Shown: piece after piece, positions 16,490 to 29,938 of the stretch | How positions within the stretch are numbered: position 1 is the stretch's first letter | Layout: every line of letters starts with the position of its first letter | Assembly: GCA_964458935.1 (NCBI GenBank) | Contig: CAYWKS010000004.1 | Location: 81,404 to 145,403 of the forward strand | Origin: CAYWKS01 sp964458935 | GTDB taxonomy: Bacteria; Planctomycetota; Phycisphaerae; Phycisphaerales; Zrk34 | DNA length: 64,000 nt | Direction: 5' to 3' | Translations under genes and position numbers: made by a program | Notes under the pieces: generated by a model | What the model saw: only the letters and a program-made list of their open reading frames with translations | Databases searched by the model: none | Told to the model about the DNA's origin: nothing

Positions 16490-16529
16490 CTGGGGATGCC
16501 CAATAAGCGATGATGTGGTCGCGAGACGA

Positions 16530-17558
16530 TCAGGCGGTTTCGGTATCGTCGTCGTCACCCTTGTCGCCGCCGCAGCTCACCTTGGTGCCATCCTCGTCGC
16601 TGTCACCCTTGTCGCCGCCGCAGCTCACCTTGGTGCCATCCTCGTCGCCATCGCAACCGCCGCCTTCGCAGCCGGTGCCGGCGACCTTGTCGCCCTTGTC
16701 CTTGTCGCCATCGCAGCCGCCGCCTTCGCAGCCGGTGCCGGCGACCTTGTCACCCTTGTCCTTGTCGCCATCGCAACCGCCGCCTTCGCAGCCGGTGCTG
16801 GCGACCTTGTCGCCCTTGTCCTTGTCGCAGCCGCCTTCGCAGCCGCCTTCGCTTGAGGCGTCGGCCTGCTTGGCCTTGCCGTACTTGACCGAGCAGCCGT
16901 ACGGCTTGGTCTGCTGGACGCTGACGGTCTGGTCCTCGAGCAACTGGCTCAGCGCCTTGTCGACGTAGTTGACGCGGTCGTCGTCCGACTTCTTGCCGCG
17001 CGGGTCGTTGTCGATCGCACCGTTGTAGACCAGCGTCCCGTCGGAGTGGATGATGTACATGTGCGGGGTGGTCTTGGCCTGGTAGATGCGGCCGACCGCG
17101 CCGTTCTGGTCGTTCAACACCGGGTAGGTGAGCTTCCACTTCTTGGCCCACTTCTTGTTGTAGTCGGTGTCGGCGTAGTGGCTGGAGTTGATCGCCAGCC
17201 AGACAACGCCCTTGTCGCCGTACTTGGCCTGCAGTTGGCTCATCGTGTTCTTTTTCTCGTGATGGCGCACGACGAACGGGCAGTCGGGGTTGAACCACTC
17301 GAGGACGACGATCTTGCCCTTGTCGGCCTTGTCGGGCATGACGATCTCGGCCAGGTCGACGGTCTTGCCGTCGTGGGCGGTGAGGCTGAACAGCGGCGCC
17401 GGCTGGCCGACCTTCGCGGTGGTCGACATCTTGTCGTGGTCGTGTTTGTGGTCGTGTTTGTGGTCCTTGTGGTCTGCGCTGTTGCCGCTACCGGCGTAGA
17501 CCAGGCCGCTCGTGGCAAACACGACGGCCAACATCATCATCAGATTCCTAGCTCGCAT
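16530..17558 (-). CDS. Secreted redoxin-like protein with Cys-rich tandem-repeat tail
   Basis: A 342-residue exported protein. A signal peptide (residues 1-22, ending VYA) is followed by a His/Asp-rich stretch (DHKDHKHDHKHDHDK, about 29-43) that looks metal-binding. A thioredoxin/AhpC-TSA-like domain follows (about 50-205) with a single active-site cysteine in WFNPDCPFVVRHHEKK and the TTPHMYIIHSDG cis-proline region. The C-terminal 120 residues are low-complexity repeats: about three 20-residue units (GCEGGGCDGDKDKGDKVAGT) and two 16-residue units (DEDGTKVSCGGDKGDS). The CxxxxC pairs could bind metal or act in redox. AAGGAG sits 7 nt before this ATG. It lies downstream of the DsbD-N-like gene on the same strand. 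Confidence 0.85.
   Translation of the reverse strand: MRARNLMMMLAVVFATSGLVYAGSGNSADHKDHKHDHKHDHDKMSTTAKVGQPAPLFSLTAHDGKTVDLAEIVMPDKADKGKIVVLEWFNPDCPFVVRHHEKKNTMSQLQAKYGDKGVVWLAINSSHYADTDYNKKWAKKWKLTYPVLNDQNGAVGRIYQAKTTPHMYIIHSDGTLVYNGAIDNDPRGKKSDDDRVNYVDKALSQLLEDQTVSVQQTKPYGCSVKYGKAKQADASSEGGCEGGCDKDKGDKVASTGCEGGGCDGDKDKGDKVAGTGCEGGGCDGDKDKGDKVAGTGCEGGGCDGDEDGTKVSCGGDKGDSDEDGTKVSCGGDKGDDDDTETA
16552..16830 (-). repeat. In-frame 60-bp and 48-bp tandem repeats
   Basis: Coding repeats in the 3' part of the redoxin-like gene. About three 60-bp units (roughly 16648-16827) encode the Cys-Gly-Asp-Lys motif, and two 48-bp units (roughly 16552-16647) encode DEDGTKVSCGGDKGD. The copies are nearly identical at the DNA level, which suggests recent expansion and likely copy-number variation between strains. 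Confidence 0.85.
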
Positions 17559-17655
17559 GGTGGGGCTCCTTGGTGAAGAGTTCGGTATGAGTCGGTGATT
17601 CCGAATGGCACGCCGCAACGTGCGACGTGAGAGTCAATCGTCTTGCCGCCGTGGG

Positions 17656-18579
17656 TCAGGGGGCCGCAGCGGCGGTGCTCAGCGGCACATCGAGGTAAGC
17701 GCCGCCGCGCGTCTTGGCCTGTTTCCCTTTCCACACGACCAGCGCCCTGAGGGGCCAGTCGGCATCGGCGTCGTCGTTCGGGCCGAGCGTGCTCACGGCC
17801 ACGGTGATGGTCGTGAGATCGGCATCGTGCCGGACATCTATCGCGTTGACCTGTTGCCGGTCCGAGGGAACCGGGTACAGGTCGACGCTCTCAATAGGGT
17901 TGGGGCGCCCAGCCGTGCCGGCATCCTGCTTGGTCCAGTGCAGCTTGACCGTGGCTTGGCCGGGCTGTTCGACGTTGACCGAAGCGATGCGGAAGGGCGG
18001 CCGGGTGCGGGCGGGCATGCGGTTCCAGGCGCTGCGGGGGTTCGTCTTGCTTGGGTGGTCGGGCGTCTGGCCGACCGTGCACGTGGTCGAGACCACCGCG
18101 CTGCCGGGCAGGCATCGCTGCTTGCAGACCAGCCAACTCACGTCGGCGGCCAGCGTCAGTTCATCGCCGTGCTCGATGTCCTGGGGCGCGGTGATCGGCG
18201 CGATCAGCGTGACGGTGTTCTCATAGCCGTAGGTCGTGATCCCGCCGGGCTCGGTGAGCTTGAGCGGGACGGGCCAATGCAACGGGCCAGCCTTGAACCC
18301 GTCGGGCAACTTCCAGTCGACTAGGGTGGGAAGGCCCGAGTCACCCGGATTCTTCCAGTAGACGTGCCAGCCCGGCTGGATGGACAGTTCCACCGCGAGC
18401 AGGAATGTCTCGCCCGGTTCGATCGGATGATGGTCGGGGATGAGTGTGGCGTGCACGAGATCGTCACCCGAGACCGAATGCGTCACGTCGGATGACCGGG
18501 TGAAGTCAAAGGGCTCTGCGATCGCCGCCGCTGCGGGCAGCATGGCCAACAGCGTGATGGCCTTGAGCAAATGAATCAT
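17656..18579 (-). CDS. DsbD N-terminal-domain-like exported protein
   Basis: A 307-residue protein with a signal peptide (MIHLLKAITLLAMLPAAAAIAEP) and an immunoglobulin-like domain of the DsbD alpha type. Typical stretches are FLLAVELSIQPGWHVYWKNPGDSGLPTLVDWKLPDGF, GYENTVTLIAPI and the cysteine pair in SWLVCKQRCLPGSA. The membrane beta domain and C-terminal thioredoxin domain of full DsbD are missing from this protein and from its neighbours. A single-domain periplasmic thiol protein is the best description. GGGAG lies 8 nt before the chosen ATG. The redoxin-like gene follows 97 nt downstream, so a shared periplasmic redox function is likely. Confidence 0.8.
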   Translation of the reverse strand: MIHLLKAITLLAMLPAAAAIAEPFDFTRSSDVTHSVSGDDLVHATLIPDHHPIEPGETFLLAVELSIQPGWHVYWKNPGDSGLPTLVDWKLPDGFKAGPLHWPVPLKLTEPGGITTYGYENTVTLIAPITAPQDIEHGDELTLAADVSWLVCKQRCLPGSAVVSTTCTVGQTPDHPSKTNPRSAWNRMPARTRPPFRIASVNVEQPGQATVKLHWTKQDAGTAGRPNPIESVDLYPVPSDRQQVNAIDVRHDADLTTITVAVSTLGPNDDADADWPLRALVVWKGKQAKTRGGAYLDVPLSTAAAAP

Positions 18580-19263
18580 GGTGCGTGCTCCCGTGCACCT
18601 GCACACTTGGTCATGCTAGGCATTGGTACGCCCGAGCGTCGTACTTTGTGTGACGTTAACTGAGGAAAAATCGGCGAGTCTTCGTGGCTGTGCGAGAGTG
18701 CCCGGGCTTCGCGTGGTGAACGGGGTTCGCGTCATGCGACGGCCGGGTGCGCGCCGGGGGCGGTGACCGCCCGGGGGTGCCACCGGGGCGGCCATTCGGT
18801 TGTAAGTTATTTTTTTACATGACTTTGGGTTTGTCACGGGGCGGAGTCCGCCCGTGGCCGGGCGGACAGGCGGCCGGGTTGCGGCGCGGGTGGGCGTGGT
18901 GGTGTAAACTGTTTTTTGCAGGCGTTTTACGGCATGATCGCCGCGTGGGGATGTTGCAGGGATCGGCTGGTCGCATGAGCGGAGCCGTCGCGTCCGCCCG
19001 GGGGTGCGGAACGTGCGGGTGGTGCGGAGCGAGGGTTTGGTGAGCGGCCGCATAATGGGTCCTCCTCTATAAAGGGGCCGACGGTCCCGGCGGTGCGCGT
19101 GGGGGCGTCGCGTGTCGGGCGTGCCGGCGATTTTGGGGCATGAAAGGCGATTTGACCCGGATTTTTCCCGGAAATGGGGGTGACGGGTGCGACGCGTCGG
19201 TGCGCGGCTCAGCCGAAGCGGCCGTCGGGGGCCCAGAATCAGCAATTCTGCTTTGAAGTCGGA
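18580..19263. other. Long intergenic region holding a repeat copy
   Basis: About 680 nt without a convincing gene. It holds repeat copy B (18765-18878). It also has a second A+T-rich patch near 18903-18935 (TGTAAAC, TTTTTTG, TTTTAC) that echoes the repeat's core, and short GC palindromes. A small GGGTCCTCCTCTATAAAG segment at 19059-19075 looks promoter-like but leads to no ORF. The LysR promoter begins at its right end. Confidence 0.55.
18765..18878 (+). repeat. Intergenic palindromic repeat, copy B
   Basis: A copy of the same element family in the plus orientation. It has GACCGCCC, then CCGGGGCGGCCATTCG, the TGTAAGTTATT core, an A+T-rich segment with GACTTT, and the closing hairpin AGTCCGCCC-GTGGCC-GGGCGGACAGG. 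A left arm (GGGGGCGG before TGACCGCCC) makes a further inverted repeat. Confidence 0.65.
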
Positions 19264-19291
19264 TTGACATTAGTCAAACTGATGTTATAGT
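19264..19291 (+). promoter_or_regulatory. Promoter and LysR-box palindrome of the gltB-linked regulator
   Basis: TTGACA (19264-19269) and TATAGT (19286-19291) are separated by 16 nt, a strong sigma70-type promoter. The -35 is the left arm of a perfect palindrome TTGAC-ATTA-GTCAA (19264-19277) that fits the T-N11-A LysR box. Autorepression by the regulator is therefore likely (inference). The transcript would begin at or next to the ATG at 19300. Confidence 0.7.
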
Positions 19292-19299
19292 AAGGGGCT

Positions 19300-20253
19300 A
19301 TGCATTTGGATGCGATCAAGTTGTTTTGCGACGTGGCGGAGCAGCGGTCGGTCAGCAAGGCCGCGGAGTCGGCGGGGCTGACGCAGTCTGCGGTATCGCA
19401 GCGGATCATCGCGTTGGAGAAGGAACTGGGTGTGCGGTTGATCGACCGTTCCAAGCGTCCGTTGAAGTTGACCGGCGCCGGTTCGACCTACCACCACGGT
19501 TGCCGTCAGATCCTCGATCAATACGAGCGGCTGACGCGTCGGATCATGGGGGCCGAGGGCGTCTTGCGGGGGCGGGTGCGTATCGCTGCGATCTATTCGG
19601 CGGGGATCGACCTGTTGAACCAGGTTGCGGACGATTTCTGTGCGGCGTATCCGCAGGTGGCGGTGGAGGTGAACTACTACCAGCCGGAGGAAGTGCTGGC
19701 GCGTGTTCGGCGGGACCTGGCGGACCTGGGGATCGTGAGTTACCCGCAGCGTTGGCGAGACGTGGAGGTGACGCCGCTGCGAGATGAGGTGATGGTGGTG
19801 GTGTGTCCGCCGCATCATGAGCTGGCGGACCGCGAGGTGCTGGGTCCGGGTGAGCTGGCGGGCCGGCCGATGGTCGGGTTCGATCCGGAGCTTCCGATCA
19901 GCCGTCGGTTGCACGCGTATTTTCGCAAGCACGGGTCGACGGCGCACGTGGCGCACACATTCGATAACATTGACACGATCAAGGTGTATCTCGGGCACAG
20001 CGACGAGGTGGCGATCCTGCCCGAGCGGACGGTGCGGCGCGAGGTGGCGTCGGGAGCGTTGAAGGCGGTGGCGTTGGAGCCGCGGCTGTCGCGCCCGCTG
20101 GCGATCGTAAATCAGCGTCAGCGTCCGTTGACGCCTGCGATCAGCGGTTTCATCGATCACATGTTGGAGCACGGCACCGCGGGCGGCCCGAGGGTTCGCA
20201 CGGCGGAGGCCGAAGCGGCCGAGGCCCGCGAAGCGGTGGCCGCCCAAGACTGA
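19300..20253 (+). CDS. LysR-family transcriptional regulator (candidate glutamate synthase regulator)
   Basis: A 317-residue LTTR. The N-terminal winged HTH is LDAIKLFCDVAEQRSVSKAAESAGLTQSAVSQRIIALEKELGVRLIDRSKRPLKLT, followed by the linker helix and a periplasmic-binding-like effector domain (about 95-290). The C-terminus is an Ala/Glu-rich tail. It lies 90 nt upstream of gltB on the same strand, matching the role of GltC-type regulators in Bacillus, although it is co-directional rather than divergent. AAGGGG lies only 2 nt before the ATG, so the message may be effectively leaderless. Confidence 0.88.
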   Translation: MHLDAIKLFCDVAEQRSVSKAAESAGLTQSAVSQRIIALEKELGVRLIDRSKRPLKLTGAGSTYHHGCRQILDQYERLTRRIMGAEGVLRGRVRIAAIYSAGIDLLNQVADDFCAAYPQVAVEVNYYQPEEVLARVRRDLADLGIVSYPQRWRDVEVTPLRDEVMVVVCPPHHELADREVLGPGELAGRPMVGFDPELPISRRLHAYFRKHGSTAHVAHTFDNIDTIKVYLGHSDEVAILPERTVRREVASGALKAVALEPRLSRPLAIVNQRQRPLTPAISGFIDHMLEHGTAGGPRVRTAEAEAAEAREAVAAQD

Positions 20254-20343
20254 AACGACCGGCGCAGGAGGCAGCCCGGCCCGTGACGCGTCCGCCGCCC
20301 GCCCGCCGGAGGCCCGGGGCGACGGACACGAGGAGACAGCCCG

Positions 20344-25002
<4,659 letters not shown>

Positions 25003-25054
25003 GTGGCATGAGCAACGACAGGGGCCAAGGCATGAACGACCCAGGAGGCGACTG

Positions 25055-26605
25055 ATGGGTAAGCCCACCGGATTCAAGGAATACGAGCGACAGACGGTGC
25101 CGTACACCGACCCGCGAACGCGGATCGAGGACTACGAGGAGTTTCTGGCGCCGGTGGCGGAGGAGCACCTCAAGACGCAGGGTGCGCGGTGCATGGACTG
25201 CGGGGTGCCGTTCTGCCAGTCGGCGACGGGTTGCCCGATCGACAACTTGATCCCCGAGTGGAACGACCTGGTATACAAGGGTCGCTGGCGGGAGGCGCTG
25301 GACCGGCTGCACAAGACGAACAACTTCCCGGAGTTCACGGGTCGGGTGTGCCCCGCGCCGTGCGAGGGGGCGTGCGTGCTGGGCATCACCGACCCGCCGG
25401 TGACGATCAAGAACATCGAGAACGCGATCATCGACCGCGGTTACGAACAGGGCTGGGTCGAGGCGAACGCCCCGCTGGCGCGGACCGGCAAGACCGTGGC
25501 GATCGTGGGGTCGGGCCCGGCGGGGCTCGCCGCGGCCGACCAGCTCAACAAGGCCGGCCACGAGGTCACCGTGTACGAGCGGCACGACCGGATCGGCGGG
25601 CTGCTGTACTACGGCATCCCGAACATGAAGCTGGACAAGCGGACGGTGGAGCGGCGGGTGAACCTGATGGCCGAGGCGGGCGTGAAGTTCGTGCCCAACG
25701 CGTTCGTCGGGGGCTCGCCGCAGACGCCGGCCGGCGCCGGGCCCAAGGCCGATGACATCCAGTACATCGACCCCCGCAAGCTGATCGACGAGTTCGATGC
25801 GGTGTTGCTGGCGACGGGCGCGACCGTGCCGCGCGACCTGCCCGCGCCCGGCCGCGAGCTGCGGGGCATCCACTTCGCCATGGAGTTCCTGCACCACAAC
25901 ACCAAGGGCCTGATCGACGCGGGCTACGCCAAGCGGTTCGACGTGCCGATCAGCGCCCAGGGCAAGGACGTGATCGTCATCGGCGGCGGCGACACCGGCA
26001 CCGACTGCCTGGGCACGAGCATGCGACACGGCTGCCGCAGCCTCGTCAACTTCGAGCTGCTCGACAAGCCCCCCCTCGAGCGGGCGCCCGACAACCCCTG
26101 GCCCCAGTGGCCCAAGATCTACCGCGCCGACTACGGCCACCAGGAAGCCGCCGCCCGGTTCGGCGACGACCCCCGGCAGTTCGCCATCCTCACCAAGCAG
26201 TTCGTCGGCGACGACGACGGCCGCCTCGCCGGCATCAAGACCGTCCGCATCGCCTGGAAGAAGCCCGAGAACGGCGGCCGGCCGTCCTTCCAGGAGGTCC
26301 CCGGCTCCGAGCAGACCTGGCCGGCCCAGCTCGTGCTGCTGGCCATGGGCTTCCTCGGGCCCGAGCAGCAGCTCGCCGAGCAGTTGGGACTCGACACCGA
26401 CGACCGCTCCAACTTCAAGGCTGAGTACGGCGACTACGCCACCAACATCGACAAGGTCTTCACCGCCGGCGACTGCCGCCGCGGCCAGAGCCTGGTCGTC
26501 TGGGCGATCGCCGAGGGCCGCGGCGCCGCCCGCTCGATCGACACCTACCTCACCGGCGCCGAGAGCCTGCTCGGCGCGCCGGACATGAGCCTGGGCGCGG
26601 TCTAA
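25055..26605 (+). CDS. gltD: Glutamate synthase, small subunit (NAD(P)H-dependent)
   Basis: A 516-residue GOGAT beta subunit. The N-terminal 4Fe-4S cysteines are [25 protein letters not shown] and [12 protein letters not shown]. The FAD-binding GxGxxG is [17 protein letters not shown] (about residue 150), and the NAD(P)H site is [21 protein letters not shown] (about 308). AGGAGG lies 6 nt before the ATG, 52 nt after gltB, so the two are co-expressed. It is slightly longer than the usual 470-490 residues because of a loop around [17 protein letters not shown]. Confidence 0.96.
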   Translation: MGKPTGFKEYERQTVPYTDPRTRIEDYEEFLAPVAEEHLKTQGARCMDCGVPFCQSATGCPIDNLIPEWNDLVYKGRWREALDRLHKTNNFPEFTGRVCPAPCEGACVLGITDPPVTIKNIENAIIDRGYEQGWVEANAPLARTGKTVAIVGSGPAGLAAADQLNKAGHEVTVYERHDRIGGLLYYGIPNMKLDKRTVERRVNLMAEAGVKFVPNAFVGGSPQTPAGAGPKADDIQYIDPRKLIDEFDAVLLATGATVPRDLPAPGRELRGIHFAMEFLHHNTKGLIDAGYAKRFDVPISAQGKDVIVIGGGDTGTDCLGTSMRHGCRSLVNFELLDKPPLERAPDNPWPQWPKIYRADYGHQEAAARFGDDPRQFAILTKQFVGDDDGRLAGIKTVRIAWKKPENGGRPSFQEVPGSEQTWPAQLVLLAMGFLGPEQQLAEQLGLDTDDRSNFKAEYGDYATNIDKVFTAGDCRRGQSLVVWAIAEGRGAARSIDTYLTGAESLLGAPDMSLGAV

Positions 26606-26627
26606 ACCCGCCGCCACGCCGCCGCCG

Positions 26628-27746
26628 TCACTTCGTCGAGAACCGGTAGATCGTCGTGCTCCGGTACGCCTCGCCCGGCCGAAGGATCGTCGAGGGGAAG
26701 TCCGGCTGGTTCGGGCTGTCGGGGTAGTGCTGCGTCTCGAGGCACAGCGCGCTGCGATGCCCATAAGGCTTGCCGGACTTGCCGACCAGTCGCCCGTCGA
26801 GGAAGTTGCCGCAGTAGAACTGCACGCCGGGCTCGGTGGTCAAGACCTCCATGAACCGCCCGCTCTCCGGGTCGTGCAGCGTCGCCGCGAGCTGCACGCT
26901 GTCCGCGTTGGCGTCGCGCTCGAGCACGAAGTTGTGGTCGTACCCCGCGCCGTTCGCCAGTTGCTCGTTGTCGGCGTCGATGTCGGCGCCGATCGGCTTG
27001 GGCTCGGTGAAATCAAAGGGCGTGCCCGCGATCGGTCGCAACTCGCCCGTCGGGATCAAGGTCGCGTCGACCGGCGTGAACCGCGTCGCGTGGATCATCA
27101 GCTCGTGATCGAGGATCGTCGCGGTCCCCTCGCCGGCCAGGTTGAAGTACGTGTGGTTGGTGAGGTTGACCGCCGTGGGCTTGTCGGTCGTCGCGTGGTA
27201 GTCGATCGCCAGCTCGTTCCGATCGTTCAAATGGTAGGTGACGGTCACGTCGAGCTCGCCGGGATAGCCCTCTTCCATGTGCTTCGCCACGTACCGGAAT
27301 AGCACGGCGTCGCCCCGGTGCTCGGCGTCCCAGACGACCTTGTCGAACCCGATGATCCCGCCGTGCAGGTGGTTGGGTCCGTTGTTCGTGGCCAGCTCGT
27401 AGGTCTCGCCGTCGAGCGTGAACCGGCCGTGGGCGATGCGATTGCCGTACCGCCCGACGGTGGTCCCGAAGTAAGGCCGATCGACCGCGTTCATGTAACC
27501 CTCGACGCTGTTGTACCCCAGCGCCACGTCCGCGAGCTCGCCGTCGCGGTCGGGCACGACCAGGTGGGTGATGCGCGCCCCGTAGTTGGTCAGCTTCACC
27601 GTCATGCCGTTGGCGTTGGTCAGCGTGAACTGCCGGATCTCGTCGAAGTCGCTGACTCCTTCGGAACCGGTCATCGGGTGGCTCCGGCAACCGACGACGA
27701 ACGCGACGAGGACCAGCATCGACAGGGCGAGCAGTGGCGTGTACAT
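26628..27746 (-). CDS. galM: Aldose 1-epimerase (galactose mutarotase) lipoprotein
   Basis: A 372-residue lipoprotein with signal VLVAFVVGC (lipobox cysteine about residue 20) followed by a full aldose 1-epimerase domain. Family motifs are GRYGNRIAHGRFTLDGETYELATNNGPNHLHGG (substrate-binding Arg and His), NLTNHTYFNL (catalytic His) and QFYCGNFLDG, with the catalytic glutamate in CLETQHYPDSPN. GGAGG lies 6 nt before the ATG. A cell-envelope mutarotase would interconvert anomers of incoming sugars, which suits a polysaccharide degrader. The gene stands alone between gltD (convergent) and an esterase remnant. Confidence 0.9.
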   Translation of the reverse strand: MYTPLLALSMLVLVAFVVGCRSHPMTGSEGVSDFDEIRQFTLTNANGMTVKLTNYGARITHLVVPDRDGELADVALGYNSVEGYMNAVDRPYFGTTVGRYGNRIAHGRFTLDGETYELATNNGPNHLHGGIIGFDKVVWDAEHRGDAVLFRYVAKHMEEGYPGELDVTVTYHLNDRNELAIDYHATTDKPTAVNLTNHTYFNLAGEGTATILDHELMIHATRFTPVDATLIPTGELRPIAGTPFDFTEPKPIGADIDADNEQLANGAGYDHNFVLERDANADSVQLAATLHDPESGRFMEVLTTEPGVQFYCGNFLDGRLVGKSGKPYGHRSALCLETQHYPDSPNQPDFPSTILRPGEAYRSTTIYRFSTK

Positions 27747-27840
27747 GGACTGCCTCCGAACGGGGGGGTGACGGGCGATGGAGCGACGATTGTAACTTCG
27801 CCATGCACCCGGTCCAAACACGCACGCCGCGCCGGCGGCG

Positions 27841-27990
27841 CTACATCGCCGCCAGCCAGTCGAGCAGCCGTTGCGGCCAGCGTTCACGCCCGGCAGGTCC
27901 GCCGCGAGCCCCACGCCGTGCCGGTCACCCACACATACGTGCATCGCGACGGGGACGCCCGCGGCGCCTTGGCCCGCTCGACCGGGTCGA
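27841..27990 (-). pseudogene. Remnant of an alpha/beta-hydrolase (acetyl-esterase-like)
   Basis: On the minus strand AAGVPVAMHVCVGDRHGVGLAADLPGVNA reads like the conserved C-terminal region of BD-FAE or acetyl-esterase-type hydrolases (GVPVxMHVyxxGxHGxGL, with the catalytic His). It is followed in a shifted frame by WPQRLLDWLAAM and a stop at 27841. At most about 245 nt separate it from the sulfatase's stop, so the rest of the enzyme is missing. A truncated, frameshifted pseudogene is the best reading. I judge it by pattern only. Confidence 0.45.
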
Positions 27991-28087
27991 CGTTGTGCGT
28001 GCAACCGCTCGGCCATAGCTCGATCAGGTCGTGCGACATCGGTTCGGGCCGGCGCCGAATACCGCGCGACGGGACGTCGACGCTGGA

Positions 28088-29536
28088 TCAATACCGGTAG
28101 TCAGCGCCGTTCAGGCTCCGCTGCACCGACTGTTCCATGGTGTCCAGGGCGTCCCGCAGCTCGGCCAGACGCTCGGGCATGGTGTGGGCAAGGTCATTCG
28201 TCTCGTAAGGATCTGCGAGCAGATCGAACATCTGCCACTCGCCCATCTCCTGGTGCACGAGCTTGTAGCGGTTCTGGATGAAGGCCTTGACGTCCTCGTT
28301 CTTCCAGAGCCGCCGATACCCGCAGTACAGGGGCGTGGGCCGCTCGGCCATCGCGCCGCGCAGGTTGGCCAGCAGGCTTACCCCGTCGATCGGCCGGCCG
28401 GCCCCGCCGGAGAATTCGTAGCCGATCAGCTCCGCGACCGTAGGGAAGTAGTCGACGGTCCCGGCCATGAAGCCCGACTCACCGGGCGCGATCCGGCCCG
28501 GCCAGACCATGAAGCAAGGCACACGCAGCCCGCCCTCGTAAGCGGTGTGCTTCGTGCCGCGATACGGCCCGGCCGAGGCGATCTCAATGCCGCGCTCGCG
28601 GTTGAGGTTCTGCCGGGACGGACCGTTGTCGCTGCAGAAGAAGACGACCGTGTCGTCCTTGATGCCCAGCCGGGTCAGCACGTCATCCAGCCGCTTGACC
28701 TGGTCGTCCATGGCTGTGATGCAGCCGTAGTAATGCTGCTTCTCGGTGGAGTACTCCGAGTACATCTTGCGATACTCGGGTCCGGCCACGACGGGCTCGT
28801 GCGGCGTGTGAAACCAGACGCACGCCAGGAACGGGTGTTCATTTGCCACGGCCTGCTCGACGAACGGCACCACGCGATCCATGATCACGCGACTGTCGTC
28901 GCCCGCGAGGTTGTCCGTCACCAGCTCACCGTTGTGGTAGTAGATCTCGCCGTCCTTCCAGGGCTCGCCCTCCCTGTTGCCCCAGGCGTTCCAGCCCCGC
29001 GGCGTGACCATGGGGTCCCACGTCGGCACGGCGCTGTTCGTGACGAACGTTTCATCGAACCCGTGCCGCTCCGGCGGCGAGTAGTAGCCGCGCGAGCCTT
29101 CCTGGCTCGGGTGGACGAAACCCAGATGCCACTTGCCGAACATCCCGGTGGTGTAGCCCCTGCTCTTGGCGATCTCGGCGATGGTGAGCTCGCCCTGCCG
29201 CAGGCCCGCGGTGTGCGCGGCCAGCACCCCGAAGCGATACGGGTGCCGGCCGGTCAGGCAACTGCCGCGCGTCGGCGAGCAGATCGGGCTGGCCGCGTAA
29301 AACCGCTTGTAGGTCACGCCTTCACCGGCGAGCTTGTCCAGCGCGGGCGTGCGAATCACCTCGCTGCCGTTGAACCCGACGTCGCCCCAGCCCAGGTCGT
29401 CGGCCATGAGGAAGATGATGTTGGGGCGGTCGGCATCGGCGATCCGCTGGTCGCGGGTCTGCGACTTGGCCGGGTTGGCCGCCATACCGCAGAGCAGCAG
29501 GGCGGCGACGAGGATCAATCGAGTGGAGGTCTTCAT
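28088..29536 (-). CDS. Secreted sulfatase (formylglycine-dependent)
   Basis: A 482-residue type I sulfatase with an N-terminal signal peptide (to about residue 25). The metal-binding ADDLGWGDVGFNG follows. The Cys-type maturation motif is CSPTRGSCLTGRHPYRFG (about residue 84), whose cysteine must be oxidised to formylglycine. Further conserved stretches are GKWHLGF, HTPHEP and FFCSDNGPS. It hydrolyses sulfate esters, probably of polysaccharide fragments, in the periplasm. No anSME or FGE gene lies in the window. It is followed by the esterase remnant, as expected in a glycan-degradation locus. Confidence 0.92.
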   Translation of the reverse strand: MKTSTRLILVAALLLCGMAANPAKSQTRDQRIADADRPNIIFLMADDLGWGDVGFNGSEVIRTPALDKLAGEGVTYKRFYAASPICSPTRGSCLTGRHPYRFGVLAAHTAGLRQGELTIAEIAKSRGYTTGMFGKWHLGFVHPSQEGSRGYYSPPERHGFDETFVTNSAVPTWDPMVTPRGWNAWGNREGEPWKDGEIYYHNGELVTDNLAGDDSRVIMDRVVPFVEQAVANEHPFLACVWFHTPHEPVVAGPEYRKMYSEYSTEKQHYYGCITAMDDQVKRLDDVLTRLGIKDDTVVFFCSDNGPSRQNLNRERGIEIASAGPYRGTKHTAYEGGLRVPCFMVWPGRIAPGESGFMAGTVDYFPTVAELIGYEFSGGAGRPIDGVSLLANLRGAMAERPTPLYCGYRRLWKNEDVKAFIQNRYKLVHQEMGEWQMFDLLADPYETNDLAHTMPERLAELRDALDTMEQSVQRSLNGADYRY

Positions 29537-29784
29537 GGTACCGGGGCTCCCGTCGGGCGGTTACGGGTCATGTCCGCAACGATCGTGGCACGGATCGCGT
29601 GGCAACTCAAGCGCGAGCGCGGCCGTGGCGCCGGGGCCGCGGCCACCTTGCCACACCCGGCGCATCGGCGCTCGGCCGGATGCTGGCGGTCGGGCCGCGG
29701 CGGTGCCAACGCGCCACGCCGCCGCCCGGGCCATTGACTGGACGTGAGGCGCATGCCAGAATCCCATGGCTCAGACCGCCCGAC

Positions 29785-29871
29785 GCCGGAGTGGCGGAAT
29801 TGGCAGACGCGGCGGATTCAAAATCCGCTGAGGCTAAAACCCTCGTGTGGGTTCGAGTCCCACCTCCGGCA
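29785..29871 (+). tRNA. tRNA-Leu (anticodon CAA)
   Basis: An 87-nt class II tRNA. The acceptor stem GCCGGAG pairs with CTCCGGC, and the discriminator is A. The D-arm includes TGGCGGAATTGGCAGAC, the anticodon stem GCGGA/TCCGC encloses loop TTCAAAA (anticodon CAA at 29819-29821), there is a long variable arm, and the T-arm is GTGGG-TTCGAGT-CCCAC. The CCA end is not encoded. It reads TTG codons. It lies between two minus-strand sulfatase genes. Confidence 0.97.
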
Positions 29872-29938
29872 CTTGCTCGGGCTCGGTTGGCGTTTTGCCG
29901 CGGTCGGGAGCGAACGCATCTCTTGCCATGGCGCGGGC

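Noticed and set aside
16530..17558. Metallothionein gene
   Set aside because: The Cys-rich part is a tail of a thioredoxin-fold protein with much Asp/Lys/Gly, not a compact metallothionein.
29785..29871. tRNA-Leu as an integration site of a mobile element
   Set aside because: No integrase, no repeated tRNA 3' end and ordinary neighbouring genes.
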